Shown here: positions 23,751 to 31,348 of the stretch, one piece after another
Layout of the letters: each line of letters opens with the position of its first letter
Position numbering within the stretch: position 1 is the first letter of the stretch
Source of the DNA: CAJCBL01 sp035298965
Lineage (GTDB): Bacteria; Verrucomicrobiota; Verrucomicrobiia; Opitutales; Opitutaceae
Assembly (NCBI GenBank): GCA_035298965.1
Contig: DATGXO010000033.1
Location: 1 to 50,044 of the forward strand
Direction of reading: 5' to 3'
DNA: 50,044 nt
Program-made: the position numbers and the translations under genes
The notes under the pieces: generated by a model
Database searches by the model: none
Told to the model about the DNA's origin: nothing
What the model saw: only the letters and a program-made list of their open reading frames with translations

Positions 23751-25421
23751 ATGTCCCAATCCCTCCGCCTCGTCATCATCGGCGGTGTCGCCGCCGGCGC
23801 CTCCGTCGCCGCCCGCGCCCGCCGTCTCTCCGAAGCCGCCCAGATCACCGTGATCGAGCGCGGTCCCGACGTCTCGTTCGCCAACTGCGGCCTGCCCTAC
23901 TTCATCGGCGGCGAGATCGCGGACCGCTCCGCCTTGGCCGTGCAGACCCCGCAGACGCTCAAGGCCATGCTCAACCTCGATGTGCGCACCGGTACCGAAG
24001 CGATCGCCATCGACCGCGCCGCCAAGCGCGTGCAACTCCGCACCCTCGCCACCGGCGCCGAGGAATGGCTCCCGTACGACAAACTCGTGCTCGCCCCCGG
24101 CGCCTCGCCGCTGCGCCCGCCGCTCCCCGGCATCGACGATCCGCGCATCCACACTTTGCGGTCGCTCCAGGACATGGACCGTCTCAAGACCGCCGCGTCC
24201 GCCGCCCGCCACATCGCCGTCATCGGCGCCGGTTTCATCGGTCTCGAGATGGCCGAGCAGCTCGTCCACCTCGGCAAGGAGGTCACGCTCGTAGAAGCGC
24301 TCGATCAGCTCCTGCCGCCGCTCGACAAGCCCATGACCCTCCTCATGGAGGACGAACTCCGCCGTCACGGCGTGCAACTCGTCCTCGGAGACGCCATCGC
24401 CGCGTTCACCGCCGCCGGAGACACGCTCGCATGCCAGCTGAAGTCCGGCCGCACGCTCGCCGCCGATCTCGTCGTGCTCGCGATCGGCGTGCGCCCCGAG
24501 ACCGCGTTGGCGAAAACCGCCGGCCTCGAGCTCGGTCCGCGCGGCCACATCCGCACCGACGCTTTTCTTCGCACCACCGACCCCGACGTCTACACCGCCG
24601 GCGACGCCGCTGAGGTGCGCGACTTCGTCACCGGCGAGCCCACCGCGGTGCCGCTCGGCGGCCCCGCCAATCGCCAGGGCCGTGCGATCGCGGACCACAT
24701 CTTCCGCCCCGCCGAGGCGCAGCCGCTTCCCGGCGCGCTCGGCACCGCCATCGTCCGCGCGTTCAGCGTCGCCGCCGGCCTCACCGGCTGGAGCGAGAAA
24801 CGCCTCCGCGCCGCCGGTCGTGTTTGCCGAACGGTGACAGTGAACGACAACCACCACGCCGGCTACTTCCCCGGCGCCCAGCCGCTCCTCCTCAAGCTGC
24901 TCTGGGATCCCGCCGACGGCCGCGTGCTCGGCGCGCAGGCCACGGGCCTCGCCGGTGTCGACAAACGCCTCGACGTGCTCGCCACCGCCATCGCCGGCGG
25001 CCTCACGATCGACGACCTTGCGCAACTCGAGCTCTCCTACGCGCCGCCTTTCGGCTCCGCAAAGGACATCGTCAACCTCGCGGGTTTCGCCGCCTGCAAC
25101 ACCCGCGACGGTCTCGTCTCGCCGATCGACACGTTGCCCGACGATCCCGTCGTGCAGATCGTTGATGTCCGCCCGCCGGCGCTCGCGCAGAAGCATCCCG
25201 TGCCGCGCTCCGGCGTGAGTAATATCCCGCTCGCCGCGCTCCGGCAGCGCGCCGCCGAGCTCGACCGTAACCGCCTCGTCGTGACCGTTTGCGCGCTCGG
25301 GAAAACCTCGTACTTCGCGGCACGCGTGCTGGCCCAGCGCGGTTTCAGCGTGCAGTCGCTCACCGGCGGACTCCGCGCCACGATCGATCCGCGCACTCCC
25401 GCCAAACCGCCCGCGCCCTGA
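23751..25421 (+). CDS. CoA-disulfide/persulfide reductase fused to rhodanese
   Basis: A 556-residue flavoprotein of the single-cysteine disulfide reductase family. The FAD site is 'VIIGGVAAGASVAARARR', the redox Cys46 lies in 'VSFANCGLPYF', the NAD(P)H site is 'IAVIGAGFIGLEMAEQL' and the second FAD motif is 'DVYTAGDAAEV'. A dimerisation domain follows (about 325-445). The C-terminal ~95 residues form a rhodanese domain with Cys514 in 'TVCALGKTSYFAARVL', where the loop is shorter in basic residues than usual. Family members reduce CoA or glutathione persulfides to H2S, or polysulfide, with NAD(P)H. It is the catalytic core of the first sulfur operon. Confidence 0.9.
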   Translation: MSQSLRLVIIGGVAAGASVAARARRLSEAAQITVIERGPDVSFANCGLPYFIGGEIADRSALAVQTPQTLKAMLNLDVRTGTEAIAIDRAAKRVQLRTLATGAEEWLPYDKLVLAPGASPLRPPLPGIDDPRIHTLRSLQDMDRLKTAASAARHIAVIGAGFIGLEMAEQLVHLGKEVTLVEALDQLLPPLDKPMTLLMEDELRRHGVQLVLGDAIAAFTAAGDTLACQLKSGRTLAADLVVLAIGVRPETALAKTAGLELGPRGHIRTDAFLRTTDPDVYTAGDAAEVRDFVTGEPTAVPLGGPANRQGRAIADHIFRPAEAQPLPGALGTAIVRAFSVAAGLTGWSEKRLRAAGRVCRTVTVNDNHHAGYFPGAQPLLLKLLWDPADGRVLGAQATGLAGVDKRLDVLATAIAGGLTIDDLAQLELSYAPPFGSAKDIVNLAGFAACNTRDGLVSPIDTLPDDPVVQIVDVRPPALAQKHPVPRSGVSNIPLAALRQRAAELDRNRLVVTVCALGKTSYFAARVLAQRGFSVQSLTGGLRATIDPRTPAKPPAP

Positions 25422-25428
25422 TCTTCCC

Positions 25429-25830
25429 ATGAACCGCGTTTCGCTCCTGCTCTGCGCTGCTTCCGCGATGTTCACATTCGCCGCCTGCCACGCCGAAAAC
25501 CCGCGCCTCACGCCGGCGGAAGCCGCACGCCGCTTGGCCTCCGGCGAGGCCGTGCTCATCGATGTGCGCGAGCCCGACGAATGGCGCGAGACGGGCATCG
25601 TCGCCGGCGCCACGCCGCTCGCGCTCAGCGATCTCCGCGGCGCGCGCACCACGTGGAGACCGTTTCTCGCCGCCCACAAGGACCGCGAGCTGATCCTCTA
25701 CTGCCGCTCGGGCAACCGCTCCGGCCAAGCCGCCCGCCTGCTCGCCGCCGAAGGCTACCGCACCGCCAACGCCGGTGGCCTTCGCGACTGGAGCGCCGCC
25801 GGACAGACGATCCGTCACTACGGCGAATGA
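25429..25830 (+). CDS. Lipoprotein rhodanese
   Basis: A 133-residue single-domain rhodanese with a lipoprotein signal ending 'TFAAC' (Cys20). 'VLIDVREPDEWRET' opens the domain, and the catalytic loop 'YCRSGNRSGQAARLL' holds Cys92, the typical CRSGxRS loop of active sulfurtransferases. It begins seven bases after the persulfide reductase stop, so it is in the same operon. Compared with the anchored rhodanese at 22690 it has a different membrane tether and a more basic active-site loop, so the two probably use different donors. Confidence 0.88.
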   Translation: MNRVSLLLCAASAMFTFAACHAENPRLTPAEAARRLASGEAVLIDVREPDEWRETGIVAGATPLALSDLRGARTTWRPFLAAHKDRELILYCRSGNRSGQAARLLAAEGYRTANAGGLRDWSAAGQTIRHYGE

Positions 25831-25837
25831 CGGAGCC

Positions 25838-26095
25838 ATGAACCACGACGTACCCGACTTCTCAACCGAGGTCCTCGCCTCAGTCGCGCGGTCCCGGAGC
25901 TCGTCGATTTTCGGGCGCCGTGGTGCGGCCCGTGCCGGGTGCTCAAGCCGGTGCTCGAGAAACTCGCCGCCGAGGCGGCCGCTACGCCGATGCCGCCGCG
26001 AAACGCGCCTGCCTCGCGTTGTTCAAGCTCCTCGGCCCCGTCACTCGCTCAGCGAGGAGTACCACCGCCGCTACAGCATGCTGGCGAACTCGTAA
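25838..26095 (+). pseudogene. Broken thioredoxin gene (frameshifted)
   Basis: The frame starting at 25838 gives 'MNHDVPDFSTEVLA', matching the opening of the thioredoxin upstream, then turns into Arg/Ser-rich nonsense. Shifting one base at about 25890 restores 'VPELVDFRAPWCGPCRVLKPVLEKLAAEA', including the active site. Near 26050 the first frame again reads thioredoxin-like ('LSEEYHRRYSMLANS'), then stops before the cis-Pro strand. At least two frameshifts or small deletions plus loss of the C-terminal third make a functional product unlikely. It looks like a decayed copy of the thioredoxin at 23177 without a signal peptide. A sequencing error would have to hit twice to explain it. Confidence 0.75.
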
Positions 26096-26173
26096 GCCGC
26101 CGCGCCGGAGCCACTCCCTCCGGCCGCACGCCCCACCGCGGGCCCGGCGCGCAAACGTCAACAGGGGCGTGAA

Positions 26174-26515
26174 CTAGCGCCGCGTCGAAAACAACTCCGC
26201 GCGCTCGCTGTGGGTTTTTTCCAGACTGGCGCAGACGAGCTCGCACAGATCGAAGATCGATGGATCGGCGATGCTGTAGAACACCTGCAGCCCCTCCTTG
26301 CGCCGCACGAGCAGCCCCTCGTCGGTGAGCGTCTGGAGATGGCGCGAGACATTGGTCTGCGTCCCGTCCGTCAGCTCGACGAGAGTGGTCACGTTCTTCT
26401 CCCCTTCGTGCAGGCTGTGGAGCAGGCGCAGCCGCCGCGGCTCCGACAACACGGCGAACCGCCGGGCGATCATTACGAACGCTTCATCACTGAGGGGGCG
26501 CAGCTTCTTACTCAT
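26174..26515 (-). CDS. ArsR-family repressor with Cys-x3-Cys pair (second)
   Basis: A 113-residue winged-helix regulator, paralogous to the ArsR protein at 17144. The recognition part is 'NVTTLVELTDGTQTNVSRHLQTLTDEGLLVRRKEG', and the last helix has 'IFDLCELVCASL' with Cys91 and Cys95, aligned with Cys88 and Cys92 of the first. Here there is no third cysteine near residue 63. A palindromic operator lies 40 bases upstream between this gene and the divergent FadL-type gene, so it probably controls itself and the second half of the sulfur island. I infer a dithiol sensor of persulfide or a related reactive sulfur compound. Confidence 0.86.
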   Translation of the reverse strand: MSKKLRPLSDEAFVMIARRFAVLSEPRRLRLLHSLHEGEKNVTTLVELTDGTQTNVSRHLQTLTDEGLLVRRKEGLQVFYSIADPSIFDLCELVCASLEKTHSERAELFSTRR

Positions 26516-26554
26516 GAGGGATGATCGAGGGAAATTGACCGGGCGCAGGACAGC

Positions 26555-26574
26555 ATATGCTTTTATGCGCATAT
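26555..26574. promoter_or_regulatory. ArsR/SmtB-type operator
   Basis: ATATGC (26555-26560) and GCATAT (26569-26574) form a perfect inverted repeat with an eight-base centre, in the AT-rich style of ArsR/SmtB operators. It overlaps a possible rightward -10 (TATGCT, 26556-26561) whose -35 would be TTGACC at 26535-26540 (15-base spacing), so binding would block the FadL-type gene. On the other strand TTGTTA and TAAAAG flank the same site. Confidence 0.6.
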
Positions 26575-26672
26575 TAGCCCTAATAACAATTCGTCGTTGA
26601 GCTATTAAGCAGTCCCACCGCGTCCGGAAGCAACCGAGATCCACCCCGCTCGGGATCCCCACCAACAACCCC

Positions 26673-28073
26673 ATGCACCTGAACCGCTTTCTTGCCCCCG
26701 CCTCGCTGCTCCTCCCTGCGTTGGCGTTCCTACCGACACCCGTCGCCGCCACCAATGGCATGAACATGGAGGGCTACGGACCGGTCGCCACCGCGCTCGG
26801 TGGTGCCTCCATGGCCTACGAAAACGGCACCGCTGCGGTGATCAACAACCCCGCCACCCTCTCGCTGCTACCGGAGGGCAACCGCCTCGATCTCGCTGTC
26901 GGGATGCTTGGCCCACGCATCACCGCCACCACCGCCGCCGGCACCGCCGCGGATTCCCGCGCCGACGCGTTCTTCATGCCCGCATTCGGTTACGCGCATC
27001 GCCGCGGCGCTCTCACCGCGGGTTTCGCCGTGTTCGGCCAGGGCGGCATGGGTTGCGAATACGATGCGGATTCCTGGCGTGGTCTCGGCTTCGGGCTGCT
27101 CAACCGCACCGAGGTCTCCGTGGGCCGCGCAATCGTGCCGCTCTCGTACCGGATCAACGACCAACTCAGCGTCGCCGCGACCATCGACTTTGTCTGGGCG
27201 GGAATGGATCTCAAGATGGCGATGTCCGGCGCCCAGTTCATGGACCTCGTCGGCACACATCAAACCGGCCAAGCGAGCGGTACGATCGTCCAGAGCTTCG
27301 GCCAGATGCTGGCGACCCTGCCCGCGGGCACCGCGGTCGACTACGCCTACTTCGATTTCTCGAACGGCTCCGATTTCACCGGCGCGGCCCGCGGCTACGG
27401 CTACGCCGCCAAAGCCGGCCTCGTGTACACGCCGTCGCCCGATCTGTCGTTCGGCGTCACCTATCACTCGCAGACTCGGCTCTCCGACTTGAAGGCGGGC
27501 GGCGCAAACCTCGCATTTCAAATCGACATCCCGGAGATGGGCGCGATCGCGCAGACGCTCGCCGGCGACATCACCGTGCGCGACTTCGAGTGGCCGGCGA
27601 TGTTTGCGGCCGGTGTGGCATGGTACCCGGCGGCCGGTTGGATGGTCGCCTGCGACGTGCGTCGGGTGTTCTGGGCCGATGTGATGGAGAACTTCAGCCT
27701 GCGTTTCACCGCCGACGACACTTCCGCCAACGGCTCCTTCGCCGGGCAGGACCTCGCCGCCCTGCTGTACCAGAACTGGAGCGACCAGACCGTGATCCAG
27801 ATTGGAGTGGCCTACGACGTCTCGAAGCGCCTCACCCTGCGGGCGGGCTACAACCACGGGAAAGACCCGATCCCGGACAATTTCCTCAACTGCCTCTTCC
27901 CCGCCACGGTCGAGGACCACCTGACCGCCGGCTTCGGATGGAAGTTCAGCGACCGCTCCTCCATCGACGCCTCTCTGGTCTACGGATTTCCGCACGAAGT
28001 CACCAACGGGGGCGGCGTCACCGTGCGCCATTCGCAGTACAACCTCCAACTGCTCTACGCGTTCCGTTTCTAG
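26673..28073 (+). CDS. FadL/OmpP1-family outer membrane protein
   Basis: A 466-residue outer-membrane beta-barrel. The signal peptide (about 1-26) ends in 'PVAATNGMNMEGYGP'; the mature N-terminus 'NGMNMEGYGPVATALGGASMAYENGTAAVINNPA' is the FadL/TodX plug-type opening (Gly/Ala-rich, NPA motif). The protein ends 'QYNLQLLYAFRF' with the terminal Phe expected of barrel proteins. FadL proteins take up hydrophobic molecules; in sulfur-metabolising bacteria relatives sit with sulfur-oxidation genes. Here it is the first gene before the octaheme cytochrome, so uptake of a sulfur compound or other hydrophobic substrate is a reasonable inference. Confidence 0.88.
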   Translation: MHLNRFLAPASLLLPALAFLPTPVAATNGMNMEGYGPVATALGGASMAYENGTAAVINNPATLSLLPEGNRLDLAVGMLGPRITATTAAGTAADSRADAFFMPAFGYAHRRGALTAGFAVFGQGGMGCEYDADSWRGLGFGLLNRTEVSVGRAIVPLSYRINDQLSVAATIDFVWAGMDLKMAMSGAQFMDLVGTHQTGQASGTIVQSFGQMLATLPAGTAVDYAYFDFSNGSDFTGAARGYGYAAKAGLVYTPSPDLSFGVTYHSQTRLSDLKAGGANLAFQIDIPEMGAIAQTLAGDITVRDFEWPAMFAAGVAWYPAAGWMVACDVRRVFWADVMENFSLRFTADDTSANGSFAGQDLAALLYQNWSDQTVIQIGVAYDVSKRLTLRAGYNHGKDPIPDNFLNCLFPATVEDHLTAGFGWKFSDRSSIDASLVYGFPHEVTNGGGVTVRHSQYNLQLLYAFRF

Positions 28074-28168
28074 TCCCGCGCGCCCGCGCTGCCGCGCCTC
28101 CCCCGCGGCCGCTCCGCCTCCACCGCAGACCACCCGCTCACGCTCCGCAGAAGAACTTGTCGGCCTCC

Positions 28169-29608
28169 ATGCAAAACCGCCCACGCCTCCGCTCCCGGAG
28201 CCTGCGCCTCGCCGGCGCCGCCCTGCTTCTGGTCGGCGCGCTGTCCGCCTGCCGTTACGAACCACCCGTGACATCCGGCACCGCACCGGCGCCCGTCAAC
28301 CCGCGCCAGGGTCGCGTGCTCCCGCATCTCGACCACAGCGCCTTCTTCAAGAGCCCGATCGCCTCGCCGCAGGAGGTCACTCAAGGATGTCTCAAATGCC
28401 ACCCGCAGAGCGCCAGCCAGGTCATGAAGACGGCGCATTGGACTTGGGTCAGCGGCGATGTCACGCGCGACGGAAAGACCGTGCCCCTCGGAAAGCGGAA
28501 CCAGATAAACAACTTCTGCATCAGCGTCGTCGGCAACTGGGCCTCGTGCACGACCTGCCATGCCGGCTATGGCTGGGGCGACAAGGACTTCGATTTCACC
28601 CGGCAGGAAAACGTCGACTGCCTCATCTGTCATGACGGCTCGGGCACTTACGCGAAGACCAAGCGCGGCCTCCCGAACACGAAGGTCGACCTCCGCATCG
28701 TCGCGGCCAGCGTGCGCCGCCCCAGCCGCGAGAACTGCGGCGTCTGCCACTTCAACGGCGGCGGCGGCATGGGAGTGAAACACGGCGATCTCGACGACTC
28801 CCTGCTGAACCCGAACGCCGAGCTCGATCTGCACATGGGTCGCCTGAACTTCCAGTGCGTCGACTGCCACAAGACCCACGAGCATCTCGTCGCCGGCAAG
28901 GTGAACACCACCTACTCCGCCGCCACGAAGGCGGTCCGCCTCGACTGCGCCGACTGCCACACCGCCGCGCCGCACTCCGATCACCGCCTCAACGACCACA
29001 CCTCGCGGGTGGCCTGCCAGACCTGCCACATCCCCGCCTATGCTCGGCAGGTTCCTACCAAGATGGACTGGGATTGGTCGCAGGCCGGCGACTCCGCCCG
29101 GAAGGAGAACCCGCACGAATACCTGAAGATCAAGGGCGCGTTCCGCTACGAGGAGAACGTCACACCCGAGTACGCCTGGTACGACGGCAAGATGGATCGC
29201 TACGTCGTCGGCGACAAACTCGATGCCGACCCGGAGCACGCCATCAACCGGCCCATCGGCGCCCGCCGCGACAAGCTCGCCAAGATCTGGCCGTTCAAGA
29301 TCCACCGCGCCAAGCAACCATACGATCCGGTCAACAACATCCTCCTGCCGCCGGTGACCAGCGGCGACGGCGGCTACTGGACGAAGTTCGACTGGGACTT
29401 CGCGGTCCGCAAAGGCGCCGAGCTCAACGGACTGCCGTACAGCGGCACCTACGGGTTCACCGAGACCCGCATGTACTGGCCGATCACCCACATGGTCGCT
29501 CCCGCCGAGGGCGCCCTGGGGTGCCGCGACTGCCATTCGCCGGGCGGGCGTCTTCCCTGGAAACAACTCGGCTACGAACGTGATCCCGTCGGAGGCCCCG
29601 GAAAATGA
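28169..29608 (+). CDS. Octaheme c-type cytochrome, tetrathionate reductase family
   Basis: A 479-residue lipoprotein (signal ending 'ALSAC', Cys28) with exactly eight CxxCH haem motifs, starting at residues 74, 127, 151, 190, 230, 260, 283 and 452. The count, the wide gap before the last haem and the Lys-rich C-terminal domain fit the octaheme tetrathionate reductase family studied in Shewanella, whose members reduce tetrathionate and, in vitro, nitrite or hydroxylamine. The long segment 290-450 is Trp/Tyr/Lys-rich and contains no haem. It is tethered in the periplasm and would receive electrons from the nonaheme cytochrome downstream. The stop overlaps the next start (ATGA). Confidence 0.87.
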   Translation: MQNRPRLRSRSLRLAGAALLLVGALSACRYEPPVTSGTAPAPVNPRQGRVLPHLDHSAFFKSPIASPQEVTQGCLKCHPQSASQVMKTAHWTWVSGDVTRDGKTVPLGKRNQINNFCISVVGNWASCTTCHAGYGWGDKDFDFTRQENVDCLICHDGSGTYAKTKRGLPNTKVDLRIVAASVRRPSRENCGVCHFNGGGGMGVKHGDLDDSLLNPNAELDLHMGRLNFQCVDCHKTHEHLVAGKVNTTYSAATKAVRLDCADCHTAAPHSDHRLNDHTSRVACQTCHIPAYARQVPTKMDWDWSQAGDSARKENPHEYLKIKGAFRYEENVTPEYAWYDGKMDRYVVGDKLDADPEHAINRPIGARRDKLAKIWPFKIHRAKQPYDPVNNILLPPVTSGDGGYWTKFDWDFAVRKGAELNGLPYSGTYGFTETRMYWPITHMVAPAEGALGCRDCHSPGGRLPWKQLGYERDPVGGPGK

Positions 29609-30135
29609 GTGCCATGAACCGCCCACCCAAACCCGTCCTCAACCCCTATCTCGCCGGGGCGATCCTCGGCGTGGTGCTCTTCGCCTCCTTCGCCCTCACC
29701 CAAGGCGGGCTCGGGGCCTCCGGCGCGATCAGCCGGATCCAAGTTTCGGCGACCGCTCTGCTCAGCCAGTCGCATGTCGACCGGGTCGGCTACTTCGCCG
29801 CGGTCGGCGGCGGCGACCGCCACGCGCTCGACCACTCGAGCGTGTACCTGTTCCTCGGCACGTTTTTGGGAGGCATGCTCTCCGCCCGGCTCAACGGCCG
29901 CATGAAGATCGAGGTGTTCAAGGGCCCGCGGATCTCCTCCTGGCAACGCCTGGGGTTCGCGCTCCTCGGCGGCGCCATCATGGGCTACGGCGCGCGGTTC
30001 GCCCGCGGCTGCACCTCGGGACAGGCCCTCTCGGGCGGCGCCGTCCTCTCGCTGGGCAGCTGGGCCTTCATGTTCTGCGTCTTCATCGGCGGATACGCGC
30101 TCGCCTACTTCGTCCGCCGCCTCTGGACCGACTGA
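29605..30135 (+). CDS. YeeE/YedE-family transporter (short form)
   Basis: A 176-residue membrane protein with about four to five transmembrane helices. The signature 'YGARFARGCTSGQALSGGAVLSLGSWAF' contains the conserved Cys of the YeeE/YedE (DUF395) sulfur-transport family, which includes the thiosulfate importer of E. coli. A short periplasmic loop with 'VDRVGYFAAVGGGDRHALDHSSVYLF' precedes it. It overlaps the octaheme gene by four bases with GGAGG ahead of its start. With the next gene it forms a two-subunit pair, as split YeeE/YedE transporters often do. Confidence 0.85.
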   Translation: MSAMNRPPKPVLNPYLAGAILGVVLFASFALTQGGLGASGAISRIQVSATALLSQSHVDRVGYFAAVGGGDRHALDHSSVYLFLGTFLGGMLSARLNGRMKIEVFKGPRISSWQRLGFALLGGAIMGYGARFARGCTSGQALSGGAVLSLGSWAFMFCVFIGGYALAYFVRRLWTD

Positions 30136-30158
30136 ACCACCATACGGAGCGCTCCACC

Positions 30159-31343
30159 ATGCTGCCACTCGACATCAACGCGGAACTCGGCAGAGCCGGC
30201 GGCAACGCCGTCTTCTTTCTCATCGGCGCCGCCTTCGGGGCGACGCTGGAACTGGCCGGTTTCGGCGATTCCCGCCGTCTCGCCGCGCAATTCTATCTCA
30301 AGGACATGACGGTCCTGAAGACGATGTTCACCGGCATCGTCGTCGCCTGTCTCCTGTTGTTCCTCTCCTCGGCTCTTGGCCTGCTGGACTTCTCGCAGAT
30401 CTCGGTGAACCAGACCTTCCTCTGGCCGGGCATCGTCGGCGGACTCATCATGGGCGGCGGCTTCATCGTCGGCGGCTACTGCCCCGGCACCTCCGTCGTC
30501 TCCGCGGCGAGCCTCAAGCTCGACGGGCTCCTGTTCCTCCTCGGCACCGGGCTCGGCGCCGGGCTCTTCGGCGAAACGGTGTCGAGCTTCTCGGAGTTCT
30601 GGAACTCGTCGTTCACCGACCGGTTGCTGGTCTCCGATTGGCTCGGCTGGAGCATCGGCGCGACGGTCTTCGCCGTCACCCTGATGGCGTTGGGCATGTT
30701 TTACGGCGCCGAGAAGACGGAGGAGTTTTTCCGCTCCGGAAAACTTTCCTGGCAGCTCAAAAAACCCGTGTATCTCGCCGGCGCCGGTGCGCTGTTCGCG
30801 GTGGCCGCCGCGGTGTGGATCATCGGCCAGCCCGATCCGCTCCGGCGGTGGGAACTCATGCAGGGCCGCTACGCCGCCCTGCTCGCCTCGCGCGATGTCT
30901 TCATCGATCCGCTGGAATACGTGCAGACCGCCAACAACACCGGCATCAAACTGCTCACGCTCGATCTGCGCGCCGAAGCCGAGTTCACCGCGTTCCACCT
31001 CGCCGCCTCCGAACGTCGCTCGCTCGACGAAATGCTCGACTCCCGCGTCGCCGCCCCGCTCGCCCAGCTGCCCGCGCAGGGCGTGGTGGTCCTCGTGGCC
31101 GACGACGAAGCCTCGGCCGTCGCCGCGTGGCAGCGCCTCAAGGTCCAAGGCGTCTCCAATCTCTACATCCTCGACGGCGGCCTCCGCCACTGGCACGCGC
31201 GCTTCGCGGGCCGGACGCTCCACGGCAAACCGGTCGACCTCTCGCGTCCTCCCGCCGCCGTGCTCGAGCAGTTCCCGAAGGACGCCTTCACGCCCAAGAT
31301 CAAACTGGCCACCAAGAAACGCTCCGGAGGGCTCTGCAGTTGA
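30159..31343 (+). CDS. YeeE/YedE-family transporter fused to inactive rhodanese-like domain
   Basis: A 394-residue protein. Residues 15-235 span about six membrane helices with the family motif 'GGFIVGGYCPGTSVVSAASLKLDG', including the conserved Cys. Residues 240-394 are soluble and follow the rhodanese fold: 'LLTLDLRAEAEFTAFHLAASERR', 'VVVLVADDEASAVAAWQRLKVQG' and 'NLYILDGGLRHWHARF'. In an active rhodanese a Cys begins the loop after the 'VVVL' strand; here the place is taken by 'VADDEA', so no persulfide can form. The domain may bind rather than transfer sulfur. It follows the short YeeE gene by 23 bases. The last residues are Lys-rich and end 'SGGLCS'. Confidence 0.87.
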   Translation: MLPLDINAELGRAGGNAVFFLIGAAFGATLELAGFGDSRRLAAQFYLKDMTVLKTMFTGIVVACLLLFLSSALGLLDFSQISVNQTFLWPGIVGGLIMGGGFIVGGYCPGTSVVSAASLKLDGLLFLLGTGLGAGLFGETVSSFSEFWNSSFTDRLLVSDWLGWSIGATVFAVTLMALGMFYGAEKTEEFFRSGKLSWQLKKPVYLAGAGALFAVAAAVWIIGQPDPLRRWELMQGRYAALLASRDVFIDPLEYVQTANNTGIKLLTLDLRAEAEFTAFHLAASERRSLDEMLDSRVAAPLAQLPAQGVVVLVADDEASAVAAWQRLKVQGVSNLYILDGGLRHWHARFAGRTLHGKPVDLSRPPAAVLEQFPKDAFTPKIKLATKKRSGGLCS

Positions 31344-31348
31344 TTCCC

